Source: Pseudomonadota bacterium (GTDB lineage Bacteria > Desulfobacterota > Desulfarculia > Desulfarculales > Desulfarculaceae). Taken from it: a stretch of 50,002 nt of DNA. Position 1 is the stretch's first letter. The number at the start of each line of letters is the position of its first letter. The notes beneath the pieces are model-generated. The model saw only the letters and a program-made list of their open reading frames with translations. It was not told where the DNA came from and did not search any database. Of this stretch, positions 42,529 through 50,002 are shown one piece after another. The position numbers and the translations under genes were made by a program. The stretch is taken from the NCBI GenBank assembly GCA_018819925.1, contig JAHJPG010000088.1, positions 1 to 50,002 of the forward strand, given 5' to 3'.

Positions 42529-43877
42529 ACCCCAACATTTTCCGTGAATACGATATCCGGGGCGTGGTGGACAAAGACATCAGCAACGCCGACGTGGTGA
42601 CCTTGGGCCAGGCCATAGGCACCTACATGGCCCAACTGGGGGTGGTGCGCATCACCCTGGGCCGGGACTGCCGCCTGAGCGCCGACCGCTACCGCGACCT
42701 GCTGACCGAGGGTCTTTTGTCCACTGGCCGGCAGGTCGTGGACATAGGGGTGGTCACCACCCCCATGCTCTACTTCTCGGTGTTTCACTTCGAGGCCGAC
42801 GGCGGGGTGATGATAACCGCCAGCCACAACCCCGGCGATTACAACGGCTTCAAAGTCATGATCGGCAAGAGCACCATATACGGGGCCGAGATACAAAAGC
42901 TCTACCAAATCGCCGAGGCCGGCCAATTTGAGCAGGGTCAGGGCTCCCGGGAGGAGGTGGACGTCCTCACCCCCTACTCCGACTATCTGGTGGAGCACAT
43001 CAATATCCCCAGACCCCTAAAAATAGCGGTGGACGGCGGCAACGGCACCGGGGGGCCCGTCGCCCTTCCCATTATGCGGCGCTTGGGCATAGAGGTGACT
43101 CCCCTGTATTGCGAAATGGACGGCACCTTCCCCAACCACGAGCCCGACCCCACCGTGCCGGCCAACCTGCGCGACCTCATCGCCACGGTGAAGGACAAGG
43201 GCCTCCAAGCCGGGGTGGCCTTTGACGGCGACTGCGACCGGGTGGGGGTGGTGGACGAAAAGGGGCAGATCATCTATGGCGACATGCTCCTGGCCATCTT
43301 CGCCCGCAGCGTGGTCAAGGACAACCCCGGAGCCCTGTTCATCGCCGAGGTCAAGTGCTCCAAAAACCTCTACGACGACATTGAAAAACACGGGGGCAAG
43401 GCCTTGATGTGGCGCACCGGCCACAGCCTTATCAAACAAAAGATGGCCGAAACCGGCGCCTTGCTGGCCGGCGAGATGAGCGGCCACATGTTCTTCAAGC
43501 ACCGCTGGTTCGGCTTTGACGACGGCATCTACGCCGCTTTGCGCTTCTGCGAGCTGCTGGCCGCCACCAGCGAGCCTCTGTCCACCTGGCTGTCCGACAT
43601 GCCGCCGGTGGTTTCCACTCCCGAAATTCGGGTGGAATGCGCCGACGACATCAAATTCCAGGTGGTGGAAGAGGTGAAAAAGGCCATGTCGGGCAATTAC
43701 GAGGTCATCGACGTGGACGGGGTGAGGGTGAATTTCCCCGATGGCTGGGGATTGGTGCGAGCCAGCAACACCCAGCCGGCCCTGGTCCTGCGCTTCGAGG
43801 CCCAGAACCAAGCCCGCCTGCAAGAAATCCGAGCCCTGGTGGAGGGCGAGGTTAAAAAGGCCAGCGAAAGCCTCTAA
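42525..43877 (+). CDS. manB: phosphomannomutase / phosphoglucomutase
   Basis: The 450-residue enzyme converts mannose-6-phosphate to mannose-1-phosphate and often also acts on glucose. It starts FREYDIRGVVDKD, has the phosphoserine loop ITASHNPGDYNG and the metal loop DGDCDRVGVVDEKG, then the sugar-binding GEMSGHMFF and the C-terminal phosphate-binding RASNTQPALVLRFE. Length is that of AlgC-like enzymes. The start overlaps the manA stop, and a strong terminator follows 21 bases after the stop, ending the uppP-man operon. Confidence 0.95.
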   Translation: MNPNIFREYDIRGVVDKDISNADVVTLGQAIGTYMAQLGVVRITLGRDCRLSADRYRDLLTEGLLSTGRQVVDIGVVTTPMLYFSVFHFEADGGVMITASHNPGDYNGFKVMIGKSTIYGAEIQKLYQIAEAGQFEQGQGSREEVDVLTPYSDYLVEHINIPRPLKIAVDGGNGTGGPVALPIMRRLGIEVTPLYCEMDGTFPNHEPDPTVPANLRDLIATVKDKGLQAGVAFDGDCDRVGVVDEKGQIIYGDMLLAIFARSVVKDNPGALFIAEVKCSKNLYDDIEKHGGKALMWRTGHSLIKQKMAETGALLAGEMSGHMFFKHRWFGFDDGIYAALRFCELLAATSEPLSTWLSDMPPVVSTPEIRVECADDIKFQVVEEVKKAMSGNYEVIDVDGVRVNFPDGWGLVRASNTQPALVLRFEAQNQARLQEIRALVEGEVKKASESL

Positions 43878-43897
43878 CCCGTCTAATTTACATCCGA

Positions 43898-43930
43898 AGC
43901 CCTCCCCACCGGGGAGGGCTTTTTATTTTT
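43898..43930 (+). terminator. strong intrinsic terminator of the uppP-man operon
   Basis: Perfect ten-base stem AGCCCTCCCC / GGGGAGGGCT (43898-43907 and 43911-43920) with a three-base loop, followed by TTTTATTTTT. The small minus-strand gene ends inside the T-tract at 43923, so the hairpin may also insulate that gene. Confidence 0.92.
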
Positions 43931-44264
43931 CATACTCCAGAGTTACCTGGCCGCCAAAAGCCGCGGCCAGGTCGGCCTCCAAATCCACCAACTGCGAAGG
44001 CCCCTCGCACTCCACCACCAGCTCCCGGTCGTCCAAGAGTTTTATCCGGCCGTGTTTGGCAAATATTTCGTTGGCTTTGGTCACGTCCACCGTAACCCAA
44101 CCCTTCATGCGAGCCAAAAGCTCCGGCCCCTTGAGGGGGCGTTCGATCTCCAAGTCAACCTGGCGCTTCTTGGCCTCCCAGCCTATACGGCAGGGCTGGA
44201 CAAGCACCGGGCTCACCGGATCAAGCATGGCCGCGCAGGTGAGCCAAATTCGGGCTCTGAGCAT
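43923..44264 (-). CDS. conserved hypothetical protein
   Basis: The product has 113 residues and begins MLRARIWL. The start at 44264 has an excellent AAGGAGG upstream. It is mixed alpha/beta: RIGWEAKKRQVDLEIERPL, then KGWVTVDVTKANEIFAKHG and RELVVECEGPSQLVDLEADL. Its repeat of a strand-helix pattern suggests a small ferredoxin-like fold, but no motif identifies a family. There is no signal or membrane segment. It lies opposite the surrounding surface-glycan genes, ending in the T-tract of the man-operon terminator. Confidence 0.7.
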   Translation of the reverse strand: MLRARIWLTCAAMLDPVSPVLVQPCRIGWEAKKRQVDLEIERPLKGPELLARMKGWVTVDVTKANEIFAKHGRIKLLDDRELVVECEGPSQLVDLEADLAAAFGGQVTLEYEK

Positions 44265-44355
44265 GAGGCCGCCTCCTTGTTGCGCTTGGTCTTCCCCTAG
44301 GACTATACGAGGCCCGTCCCCGGCAGTCAACCAGAGGGCTAACTGTATTTAAATC

Positions 44356-44385
44356 TTGATATAAATGAACAAAACCGTGTATAAA
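44356..44385 (+). promoter_or_regulatory. sigma70-type promoter of the exopolysaccharide export operon
   Basis: TTGATA (44356-44361) is followed after 18 bases by TATAAA (44380-44385), 50 bases before the exporter start, in an AT-rich gap. Confidence 0.6.
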
Positions 44386-44434
44386 CCAGAAGGGAAGAAC
44401 CTCTAGCCGGGGCCTGGCGGGCCTTAGGAGACTA

Positions 44435-45067
44435 ATGGCGATGAGCCCAAATTTCATGCGAAAAATTAATTGGATCGTTGCCGTTTTCCTTTTGGCTTGT
44501 CTTTTCCTGTCCACAGCCATTGCGCCCCGGGCCCGGGCCGAGCAGCCCGTGGTCCAGAAAAAGCCCCTGGTGCAACAGGAGCCCATCTACCGCATCGGCC
44601 CCAGCGACCTGTTGGAGATCGTCACCTGGCGCGAGGAACAACTCACCCGCAAAGACGTGCTGGTGCGGCCCGATGGCCGCATCTCCCTGCCCCTGACCGA
44701 TGACATCATGGCCGCCGGCCTCACCCTGATGCAGCTAAAGTATCGCATTACCAAGGCATTGAGCCATTACCTGGAGGCTCCCCAGGTCTACGTTGTCCTC
44801 ACCAATCCCCGTCATTGGGAGATCAGCGTGCTGGGCAACGTGAAAAAAGAGGGCAACTTTCAAATGCTCAAGCCCACTGACGTGTTGCAGGCCCTGGCCA
44901 TGGCCGGGGGCTTCAACGAGTGGGCCGACAAGAACGAGGTGTTCATCTTGCGGGGGATAGGTCCTCGCCAACAGCGCTTTCTCTTTGAATACTCAGAAGT
45001 GATAAACGGCGAAAAAAGAGAGCAGAACATTATCCTAAAACCGGGTGACGTGATCATAGTCCCCTAA
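44435..45067 (+). CDS. Wza-like polysaccharide export protein (exosortase/PEP-CTERM EPS type)
   Basis: The 210-residue periplasmic or outer-membrane protein carries a Poly_export domain (YRIGPSDLLEIVTWREEQL, then VRPDGRISLPLTDDIMAAG) and an SLBB domain (ISVLGNVKKEGNFQMLKPTD). It ends ILKPGDVIIVP, the typical finish. A signal peptide is present; LLAC inside it could be a lipobox, but the ARAE site further on is equally plausible. In exosortase-linked loci it forms the outer-membrane exit for the polymer. ATG 44435 follows AGGAG. It is the first gene of the export operon. Confidence 0.92.
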   Translation: MAMSPNFMRKINWIVAVFLLACLFLSTAIAPRARAEQPVVQKKPLVQQEPIYRIGPSDLLEIVTWREEQLTRKDVLVRPDGRISLPLTDDIMAAGLTLMQLKYRITKALSHYLEAPQVYVVLTNPRHWEISVLGNVKKEGNFQMLKPTDVLQALAMAGGFNEWADKNEVFILRGIGPRQQRFLFEYSEVINGEKREQNIILKPGDVIIVP

Positions 45068-45110
45068 AGCGGGCGCTCCCTTTTCACCCTTCACGGCAAG
45101 GCCCGGCCAA

Positions 45111-46469
45111 ATGACGCATCAACCAGGCTCAGGCCCCAAACCACGCATTGGGGGTCTGGTGTTGCTTGGCCGCATGCTTTTTATCCTGGCTGCCCTGTCC
45201 CTGGCGCTTTGCTCCCCTTCCGCGACGCAGGCGGCCCTGGTCACCCCTTACGTTACCCTGACCGGCGGCTGGAGCGACAACGTTCGCCTCACCCGGGTGC
45301 CTCGCTCGGACTTCTTCCTAAAAGTGGGGGCGGGCATTAACGGTGAATGGAAATGGCCGGGGCACTCCCTCATGGTCCGAACCGGGGTGCAATACGCCCA
45401 ATACCTGGACCTTGACGAATTAGACGGTTTTGACAGCGCCACATTGGGATTCAATTACCAATACGCATCCTCCCCCCGTTGGCAATTTTTGATCAGCGAC
45501 ATCTACATCACCACCTTTGACAAGGCCGAGTTGTCCGACACCGGTGAGCTGGTGGAGGTGCGGCCGGGCGCCGGCCGGATGGACCGCAACACCTTAACCC
45601 TCAAGGCGACCCACAAATACTCTTCCACCGGCAGCGTGGACCTAGGCTACACCAACATCTACACCAAGGGTGAGAATGAGGACCAGGAGACCACCCGTTT
45701 CAACCGAATGGACGCCAACTGGATCCACCGCCCGACCTATGATTGGGAATTGGCGGTGGGGGTCAGCGGCACGCGCACCGAATATGAGATATCGCCCAAC
45801 CAGGACCGGGGCCGGGCCTACACCCGGCTTACCCGGTTGGTGGGACCCAGTATGCGGGCCTACGGCCAGCTTTCCTACGCCATAAACCGGTCCACCAGCG
45901 ACCAGGAGCTGGTGGAGGACAGCCGTAACTACGAATCGTTTTCCCTGGAGGCCGGCTTAAGCCAGGACATGAGCCGCAGGTTATCCTGGAAGTTCGGGGC
46001 CGGCTGGTCCATGGTCAGCGGCGACAGCCAATACAATAACGCGGCCGACAAAGGTTTTCCGCTACTGAACGCCTCGATGCGCTACCGGGGGCTCAAGTGG
46101 AATCTCACCGGCTATGCCATCGCCGACCTGGGACAGTTCGACTACCTGGGAGACAACTCCGGCCTCGCCGTCAGCCACCGGGCCGGGGTTACCTTTGGCT
46201 ACAGATTCACCAATTTCCAAAACCTCAGTTTGACCGTGGAATACGTGCGCAACGATTACCAGGAAAGCCCCATCGCCAACTTGAATAGTCAACAGGGAAC
46301 AGTGGATTCCTATCGTTTCTTGGCCCGCTACACTTGGCAAATCCATAGACATTGGCGGATATCCATGGAATATTCATATTTAAATCGTGATGCCGAGGTG
46401 GATAATGACGATAGGCAGCAAAATCAGGTATTGTTAATCTTGTACACTGATTATCCATTTAAGTGGTGA
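45111..46469 (+). CDS. outer-membrane beta-barrel protein of the EPS locus (PEP-CTERM-associated type)
   Basis: The 452-residue protein has a signal peptide (hydrophobic residues 17-40, ending QAA) and then a long run of alternating hydrophobic/polar strands without large domains, such as YVTLTGGWSDNVRLTRV and VDLGYTNIYTKGENED. The sequence ends TDYPFKW, with the aromatic closing strand of a barrel. It matches the layout of the uncharacterised barrel proteins next to PEP-CTERM EPS export genes. It may be the pore or an exit accessory. It follows the exporter by 43 bases. Confidence 0.82.
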   Translation: MTHQPGSGPKPRIGGLVLLGRMLFILAALSLALCSPSATQAALVTPYVTLTGGWSDNVRLTRVPRSDFFLKVGAGINGEWKWPGHSLMVRTGVQYAQYLDLDELDGFDSATLGFNYQYASSPRWQFLISDIYITTFDKAELSDTGELVEVRPGAGRMDRNTLTLKATHKYSSTGSVDLGYTNIYTKGENEDQETTRFNRMDANWIHRPTYDWELAVGVSGTRTEYEISPNQDRGRAYTRLTRLVGPSMRAYGQLSYAINRSTSDQELVEDSRNYESFSLEAGLSQDMSRRLSWKFGAGWSMVSGDSQYNNAADKGFPLLNASMRYRGLKWNLTGYAIADLGQFDYLGDNSGLAVSHRAGVTFGYRFTNFQNLSLTVEYVRNDYQESPIANLNSQQGTVDSYRFLARYTWQIHRHWRISMEYSYLNRDAEVDNDDRQQNQVLLILYTDYPFKW

Positions 46470-46473
46470 GGAT

Positions 46474-48123
46474 GTGGAAGGCACCGGCATAAACATAAAA
46501 AGCTACGTCTTCCTGCTCAAGCGCCGATGGATTATGGTCTTGCCCATTTTCCTGTTGGTGCTTGCGGGGGGAGTGGCCTATTGCCTCTTCTGGCCACCCA
46601 TTTTCGAGGCATCCTGCCTGGTGGTGGTGCAGCCCCAGAAGGTGCCCGGCGACATCATCCGCCCCACGGTGACCAGCAAAATCGAAGAACGCCTCCAAAT
46701 CATTACCCAGCAGGTGCTTAGCCGAACCCGGCTCACCGAAATCATCGAGCGTTTCGACCTGTACCCCAATATGCGCAACAAGGTGACCCCCGACGAGTTG
46801 GCCGAGGTCATGCGCCGGGACATCACCATCAAAATCAGCCGCAAGAACTACTTCACCATCACCTTCCTTTATGCCAACGCCTCCACGGTGGCCGCGGTGA
46901 CCAACGCCGTTGCCGCCTTTTACGTTGACAGCAACCTGCGCCTCAGGGAACAGGACGCCGTGGGCACCGCCCGCTTCCTGGAACGGGAGCTCACCCGCAT
47001 GCGAGGTCAGCTATCCGAATGGGAAAAAAGGGTCACCAGCTACAAGCAGGAGCATTTGCAAGAACTTCCCGAATCGCGTCAGTTCAACCTGAAGCTCATG
47101 GACCAGATGCGCCAGGACGCCAACATCATGGACGGCAAGGTGCAGAATCTTAGGACGCGTTTACACGGATACGAGCAAGACATCGCCGTTTGGCAGCGCT
47201 GGATAGAAGGCCTAGAGCAACGCCGAGCCGAAGCCAAGTCCCGTGGCCTGCAAGGCGGCGGCTCCAGCCAGTCCGGCGGCCAAGATGACGCCAGCCCCGA
47301 AGGCATCAAAAAGCGCATTGGTGAACTCAGGGTCTTCTACACCGATGACCACCCGGACATCCAGCGCCTGTTGCGCCATCTCAGAAAGGCCGAGGCCCTC
47401 GAGGCTGCCAAGGAGGCCAAGAAAAAGGCCGAGGCCGAGGCTGCTGGCTTGACCGGGGAGCAGGCAAAACGCGCCGCCATCGATGCAGAGCTGGCAAAGG
47501 GTAAGATGAGTATTCGCAAACTTCAGGATCGTATTGAACAAATCAACGGCGAAATCCACGAAACCGAAACCAGAAAGAACAAATATCTGGAGCAGGTGGC
47601 CATAGTTAATAAGCGGATAGAGGCAGCACCTACGGTTACCGAGCAGCTCCACGAACTCACCCGTGGCTACGAGGAGTTGAACACCGCCTACCAGAAGCTG
47701 CACGGCAAGTGGTTGGAAGCGCGCATGTCCGCCAACATGGAGCGCACCCAGCGTGGTGAGCAGTTCGAAGTGGTGGACCCGGCCCAGGTGCCCGAGGCAC
47801 CCTTCCGCCCCCAGGTAAAGCGGGCCATACCTGTGACCATTGGTCTGGCACTGGCCCTGTCGGTGGGCCTGGCCTTTGGGTTGAGCTACATAGACGTGTC
47901 TTTCACATCTTCTTTGCAGTTGGAGCGCCAGTCCGGCTTGCCGGTGCTTATGGTCCTGCCCCCCCTGGAAACAGCCGAGGAGCAGTCTGCCGCCGTGCGG
48001 CGCAACATAATTTTTGGGGCCGTGTTCGGCGTGATCTTCCTGTTCCTGCTGGGCCTGGTTGGCATATTGGTAACCGGGCGGGGGCCGGCCCTTAAACAAA
48101 TGCTCATGGGATTGGTATCCTGA
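46474..48123 (+). CDS. Wzz-type polysaccharide chain-length determinant with GNVR motif region
   Basis: This 549-residue inner-membrane protein has two membrane segments (about residues 20-40 and 450-475, IPVTIGLALALSVGLAFGLS) and a second hydrophobic span near residue 517. A long periplasmic coiled coil lies between. It resembles the PEP-CTERM chain-length proteins, with an Ala/Lys/Glu-rich insert (EAAKEAKKKAEAEAAGL) in the coil. No C-terminal kinase domain is fused, so a separate tyrosine kinase is expected. The GTG start is 4 bases after the barrel gene stop. It controls polymer length with the kinase. Confidence 0.9.
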   Translation: MEGTGINIKSYVFLLKRRWIMVLPIFLLVLAGGVAYCLFWPPIFEASCLVVVQPQKVPGDIIRPTVTSKIEERLQIITQQVLSRTRLTEIIERFDLYPNMRNKVTPDELAEVMRRDITIKISRKNYFTITFLYANASTVAAVTNAVAAFYVDSNLRLREQDAVGTARFLERELTRMRGQLSEWEKRVTSYKQEHLQELPESRQFNLKLMDQMRQDANIMDGKVQNLRTRLHGYEQDIAVWQRWIEGLEQRRAEAKSRGLQGGGSSQSGGQDDASPEGIKKRIGELRVFYTDDHPDIQRLLRHLRKAEALEAAKEAKKKAEAEAAGLTGEQAKRAAIDAELAKGKMSIRKLQDRIEQINGEIHETETRKNKYLEQVAIVNKRIEAAPTVTEQLHELTRGYEELNTAYQKLHGKWLEARMSANMERTQRGEQFEVVDPAQVPEAPFRPQVKRAIPVTIGLALALSVGLAFGLSYIDVSFTSSLQLERQSGLPVLMVLPPLETAEEQSAAVRRNIIFGAVFGVIFLFLLGLVGILVTGRGPALKQMLMGLVS

Positions 48124-48127
48124 GGCC

Positions 48128-49693
48128 ATGTACGAAGACTTTTTTCATTTTCGCGAGAAGCCCTTCGCCCTGGAGCCCAGCGCACGCTTCATCGTGTTGA
48201 GCCGCGACCACCGCGAGGCCCTGGCCACCCTGGTTTACGCCATCGACGAGCAGGAGGGCTGGGCCATGCTCCTGGGCCAACCCGGAGTGGGCAAAACCAC
48301 CCTTATCATCGCGCTGCTCAAGGAATTGGGCGAGCGGGTGATCCCGGCGGTGATAACCAACCCCCGGGTGGAGCCCCTGGACTTCATGAACATGATGGCC
48401 CTGGAGTTGGGCCTGGCCGGCCCCTTCCGGGGCAAGGGCCAGTTCCTGGTGGCCCTCAACGATCTCATCAAACAATGCCGCCGTGAAGGAAAGGTCCTCC
48501 TCCTGGTAGTGGACGAAGCCCACAGCCTGTTGCCGGAGATGGTGGAGGAGCTTCGGCTCCTGGGTAACTTGGACGACTCCACTCCCCGGGTGCTCAACAT
48601 ATTCCTGGTGGGCCAGCCCGAGCTGCTCAAACTTATCAAGCAAAGCGGCGGCACCTCCCTGTTGCAACGACTGAGACGCTATTACCTGCTGCACCCCTTG
48701 GGCGAGGATGAGACCGAGCGCTACATAGAGCACCGTCTCAAGGTGGCCGGAGGCAACCCCAGCCTTTTCACCCAAAAAGCCATATCCGCCATCCACCGCC
48801 TTACCCGGGGAGTGCCCCGGCTCATCAACTCCCTGTGCGACGACTCCCTGTTGTTGGCCTACACCCAGGACCTGGCCCAGGTTGACCTGCCCCAGGTGGT
48901 GGCCGCGGCCAAAGAAGACCCCAGCCTGCGCTGGACCTTTGGCTCACTGGATTTGCCCGAGGATGAAACCCCCGAGCCCGAGGCATCTCCCGAACAGGCC
49001 TCGTGGCAGGCTTATCCCCAGGAGGCCGCGCCTCAATTCGAGGTCCCTGACCAGGCGCCTGCCCCGGCGCAAGGCGGGCAAGCCTACCAACAGCCACCCC
49101 AGGCCGCCTATCAGCCACCGCCCCAGCCGCAGGCATATCAGCCGCCGCCCCAGGCCGCCTATCAGCAACCACCCCAGCCGCAGGCATATCAGCCACCGCC
49201 CCAGGCCGCCTATCAGCAACCGCCCCAGCCGCAGGCATATCAGCCGCCGCCGGGGCCACAGCCCGGGGAGCTAGCCCAATACAAGGCCGCTCAAAAGGCC
49301 CAACGCCTGGCCCAACGAGAGGCCCAAAAGGCTGAAAAGCAGGCCCGGGCCGCCGCCTTGCGCCAGTTGAAGGGCCCCAGCGTTGTTTCGCGCCTTCTCA
49401 GCCGGTTGTCCCGAGAGGCCCCGCATAGCTTCTGGGTGCGATTGGCTGTGCTGGCGGGAATCCTCTTGCTGATTTTCCTCCTGTACCTGGCCTGGCAACA
49501 TGGCGGCCGCGGCCTGGCGGTGCGCATGGGACTTGTCAAGCCGGCCATCATGATGCCCGGCGAGATCACCGTACCCTCGCCCCGGGTCCCGGGCCAGCCG
49601 CGCCAGGAAGGCCCGCCGGATTGGGGCCCCTTGTTGCGCCCCGGCCAACCGGCGGCTCCCCGGTCCAGTTCCCTGGGGGGAGGCGGCGTCTGA
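48128..49693 (+). CDS. ExeA-like AAA ATPase of the EPS locus, with Pro/Gln repeat and membrane anchor
   Basis: The 521-residue protein has an AAA (GspA/ExeA) domain: MYEDFFHFREKPFALEPSAR, Walker A LLGQPGVGKTTL at about 53, and Walker B LLLVVDEAH. Later comes HRLTRGVPRLINSLCDDSLL, as in putative secretion ATPases of PEP-CTERM loci. Residues about 325-378 are three 17-residue Pro/Gln/Tyr repeats. A Lys/Ala/Gln-rich helix and one membrane segment (VRLAVLAGILLLIFLLYLAW) follow, then a short tail. The enzyme probably remodels cell-wall or transport components from the inner membrane. The next gene overlaps its stop. Confidence 0.9.
   Translation: MYEDFFHFREKPFALEPSARFIVLSRDHREALATLVYAIDEQEGWAMLLGQPGVGKTTLIIALLKELGERVIPAVITNPRVEPLDFMNMMALELGLAGPFRGKGQFLVALNDLIKQCRREGKVLLLVVDEAHSLLPEMVEELRLLGNLDDSTPRVLNIFLVGQPELLKLIKQSGGTSLLQRLRRYYLLHPLGEDETERYIEHRLKVAGGNPSLFTQKAISAIHRLTRGVPRLINSLCDDSLLLAYTQDLAQVDLPQVVAAAKEDPSLRWTFGSLDLPEDETPEPEASPEQASWQAYPQEAAPQFEVPDQAPAPAQGGQAYQQPPQAAYQPPPQPQAYQPPPQAAYQQPPQPQAYQPPPQAAYQQPPQPQAYQPPPGPQPGELAQYKAAQKAQRLAQREAQKAEKQARAAALRQLKGPSVVSRLLSRLSREAPHSFWVRLAVLAGILLLIFLLYLAWQHGGRGLAVRMGLVKPAIMMPGEITVPSPRVPGQPRQEGPPDWGPLLRPGQPAAPRSSSLGGGGV
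49100..49252 (+). repeat. three tandem copies of a 51-bp repeat (17 residues)
   Basis: Copies begin at 49100, 49151 and 49202, differing at a few positions. Each encodes a variant of QAAYQQPPQPQAYQPPP. The repeats are in frame, so copy-number change alters linker length without breaking the gene. Confidence 0.92.
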
Positions 49694-49992
49694 TGGTCAA
49701 ACTCAGCGATGTGCTGGACAAAAAGGGACGCGGCCTCAAGGAAGCGAACCTGGAGCCAGGCCGCGATGCGCCGCCTGCGGGGCCGGGCTCCGCGCCGGCC
49801 CCCCCGCCGGCCGCCCAGCCGCCATCAGCATCCAAAATCACCGCGCGATCGTGCAGCGCATTGATCCATTCCACAGGGCCAATGCCGCGAGAGTCGTATC
49901 CCCGAATCGGGCTCACTCGTTTGACGACACTCAGCCTCAATTCAGACCGCTCCTCCCTCGTCGACCCAGGTAGGAACGGGTCCAACCAGTAG
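49693..49992 (+). CDS. start of the next EPS-locus gene, probably broken near its N-terminus
   Basis: The frame begins MVKLSDVLDKKGRGLKEANL at an ATG overlapping the ATPase stop (TGATG), with a Pro/Ala-rich stretch to about residue 45. In this position the tyrosine autokinase of EPS export loci is expected, but no kinase motif is reached. After about 49829 the frame continues as unlike sequence (PRESYPRIGLTRLTTLSL) to a stop at 49992; the complementary strand there reads as a plausible protein entering from beyond the window. I infer that the original gene is interrupted or misassembled here. Confidence 0.35.
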   Translation: MVKLSDVLDKKGRGLKEANLEPGRDAPPAGPGSAPAPPPAAQPPSASKITARSCSALIHSTGPMPRESYPRIGLTRLTTLSLNSDRSSLVDPGRNGSNQ

Positions 49993-50002
49993 TCATCGCG
50001 CG

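Noticed and set aside
49100-49252. CRISPR-like array
   Set aside because: Repeats are contiguous, without spacers, and lie in frame within a coding region.

Overview
The window is a high-G+C (roughly two thirds by eye), gene-dense stretch from a Gram-negative bacterium. LolA, a Wza-type export protein, an outer-membrane barrel and a SPOR-domain protein point to an outer membrane. The HndC/HydB-like NuoEF pair, the exosortase-type exopolysaccharide genes and a COG3357-like HTH/zinc-ribbon regulator fit a Deltaproteobacterium (Desulfobacterota), perhaps close to Desulfarculales. That placement is inference; no rRNA gene is present.

Layout. 1-2.6 kb: end of a Dpp/Opp-type ABC transporter (partial DppB, DppC), a small tautomerase, a two-domain GNAT and a cupin. 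2.6-8.9 kb: a headless LexA-like S24 protease with its own promoter, a frameshifted amidohydrolase, an SbcD/SbcC-like (YhaO/YhaN-type) DNA-repair pair and an MBL-fold hydrolase. 8.9-10.2 kb: one strikingly AT-rich gene with an R-x4-H HEPN motif, clearly foreign and the best candidate here for an undescribed toxin or defence nuclease. 10.2-19 kb (minus strand): NuoEF-like diaphorase, cobUTS (lower-ligand assembly of cobalamin), lolA, ftsK and plsC. 19-21 kb (plus): ssb, a Sua5/YciO-like gene and an Asp/Glu racemase homologue. 21-28 kb (minus): hisC-cmk-rpsA-sppA-EI24-MFS. 28.1-30.4 kb (minus): SPOR protein, two unknown small proteins, a cupin and a PPOX-fold protein in one tight operon. 30.5-32.3 kb: an IclR regulator, a small HTH/zinc-ribbon protein, a long Alu-type SRP RNA (minus strand) and an HU/IHF protein.

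32.5-50 kb is dominated by envelope and surface glycan genes: an unknown membrane protein, a methyltransferase-GT2 fusion, a polytopic GT-C-like protein, a Wzx-like flippase, then uppP-manC-dedA-manA-manB (undecaprenyl phosphate recycling plus GDP-mannose supply), ended by a strong terminator. After one small unknown gene comes an exosortase/PEP-CTERM-type exopolysaccharide export locus: Wza-like exporter, outer-membrane barrel, chain-length determinant and an ExeA-like ATPase carrying a 51-bp tandem repeat. Its next gene is lost after about 45 codons in sequence that looks like it belongs to a different, oppositely oriented gene, so the right edge of the window holds an insertion or a misjoin.

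No CRISPR array, tRNA, rRNA, riboswitch or complete IS element was recognised.
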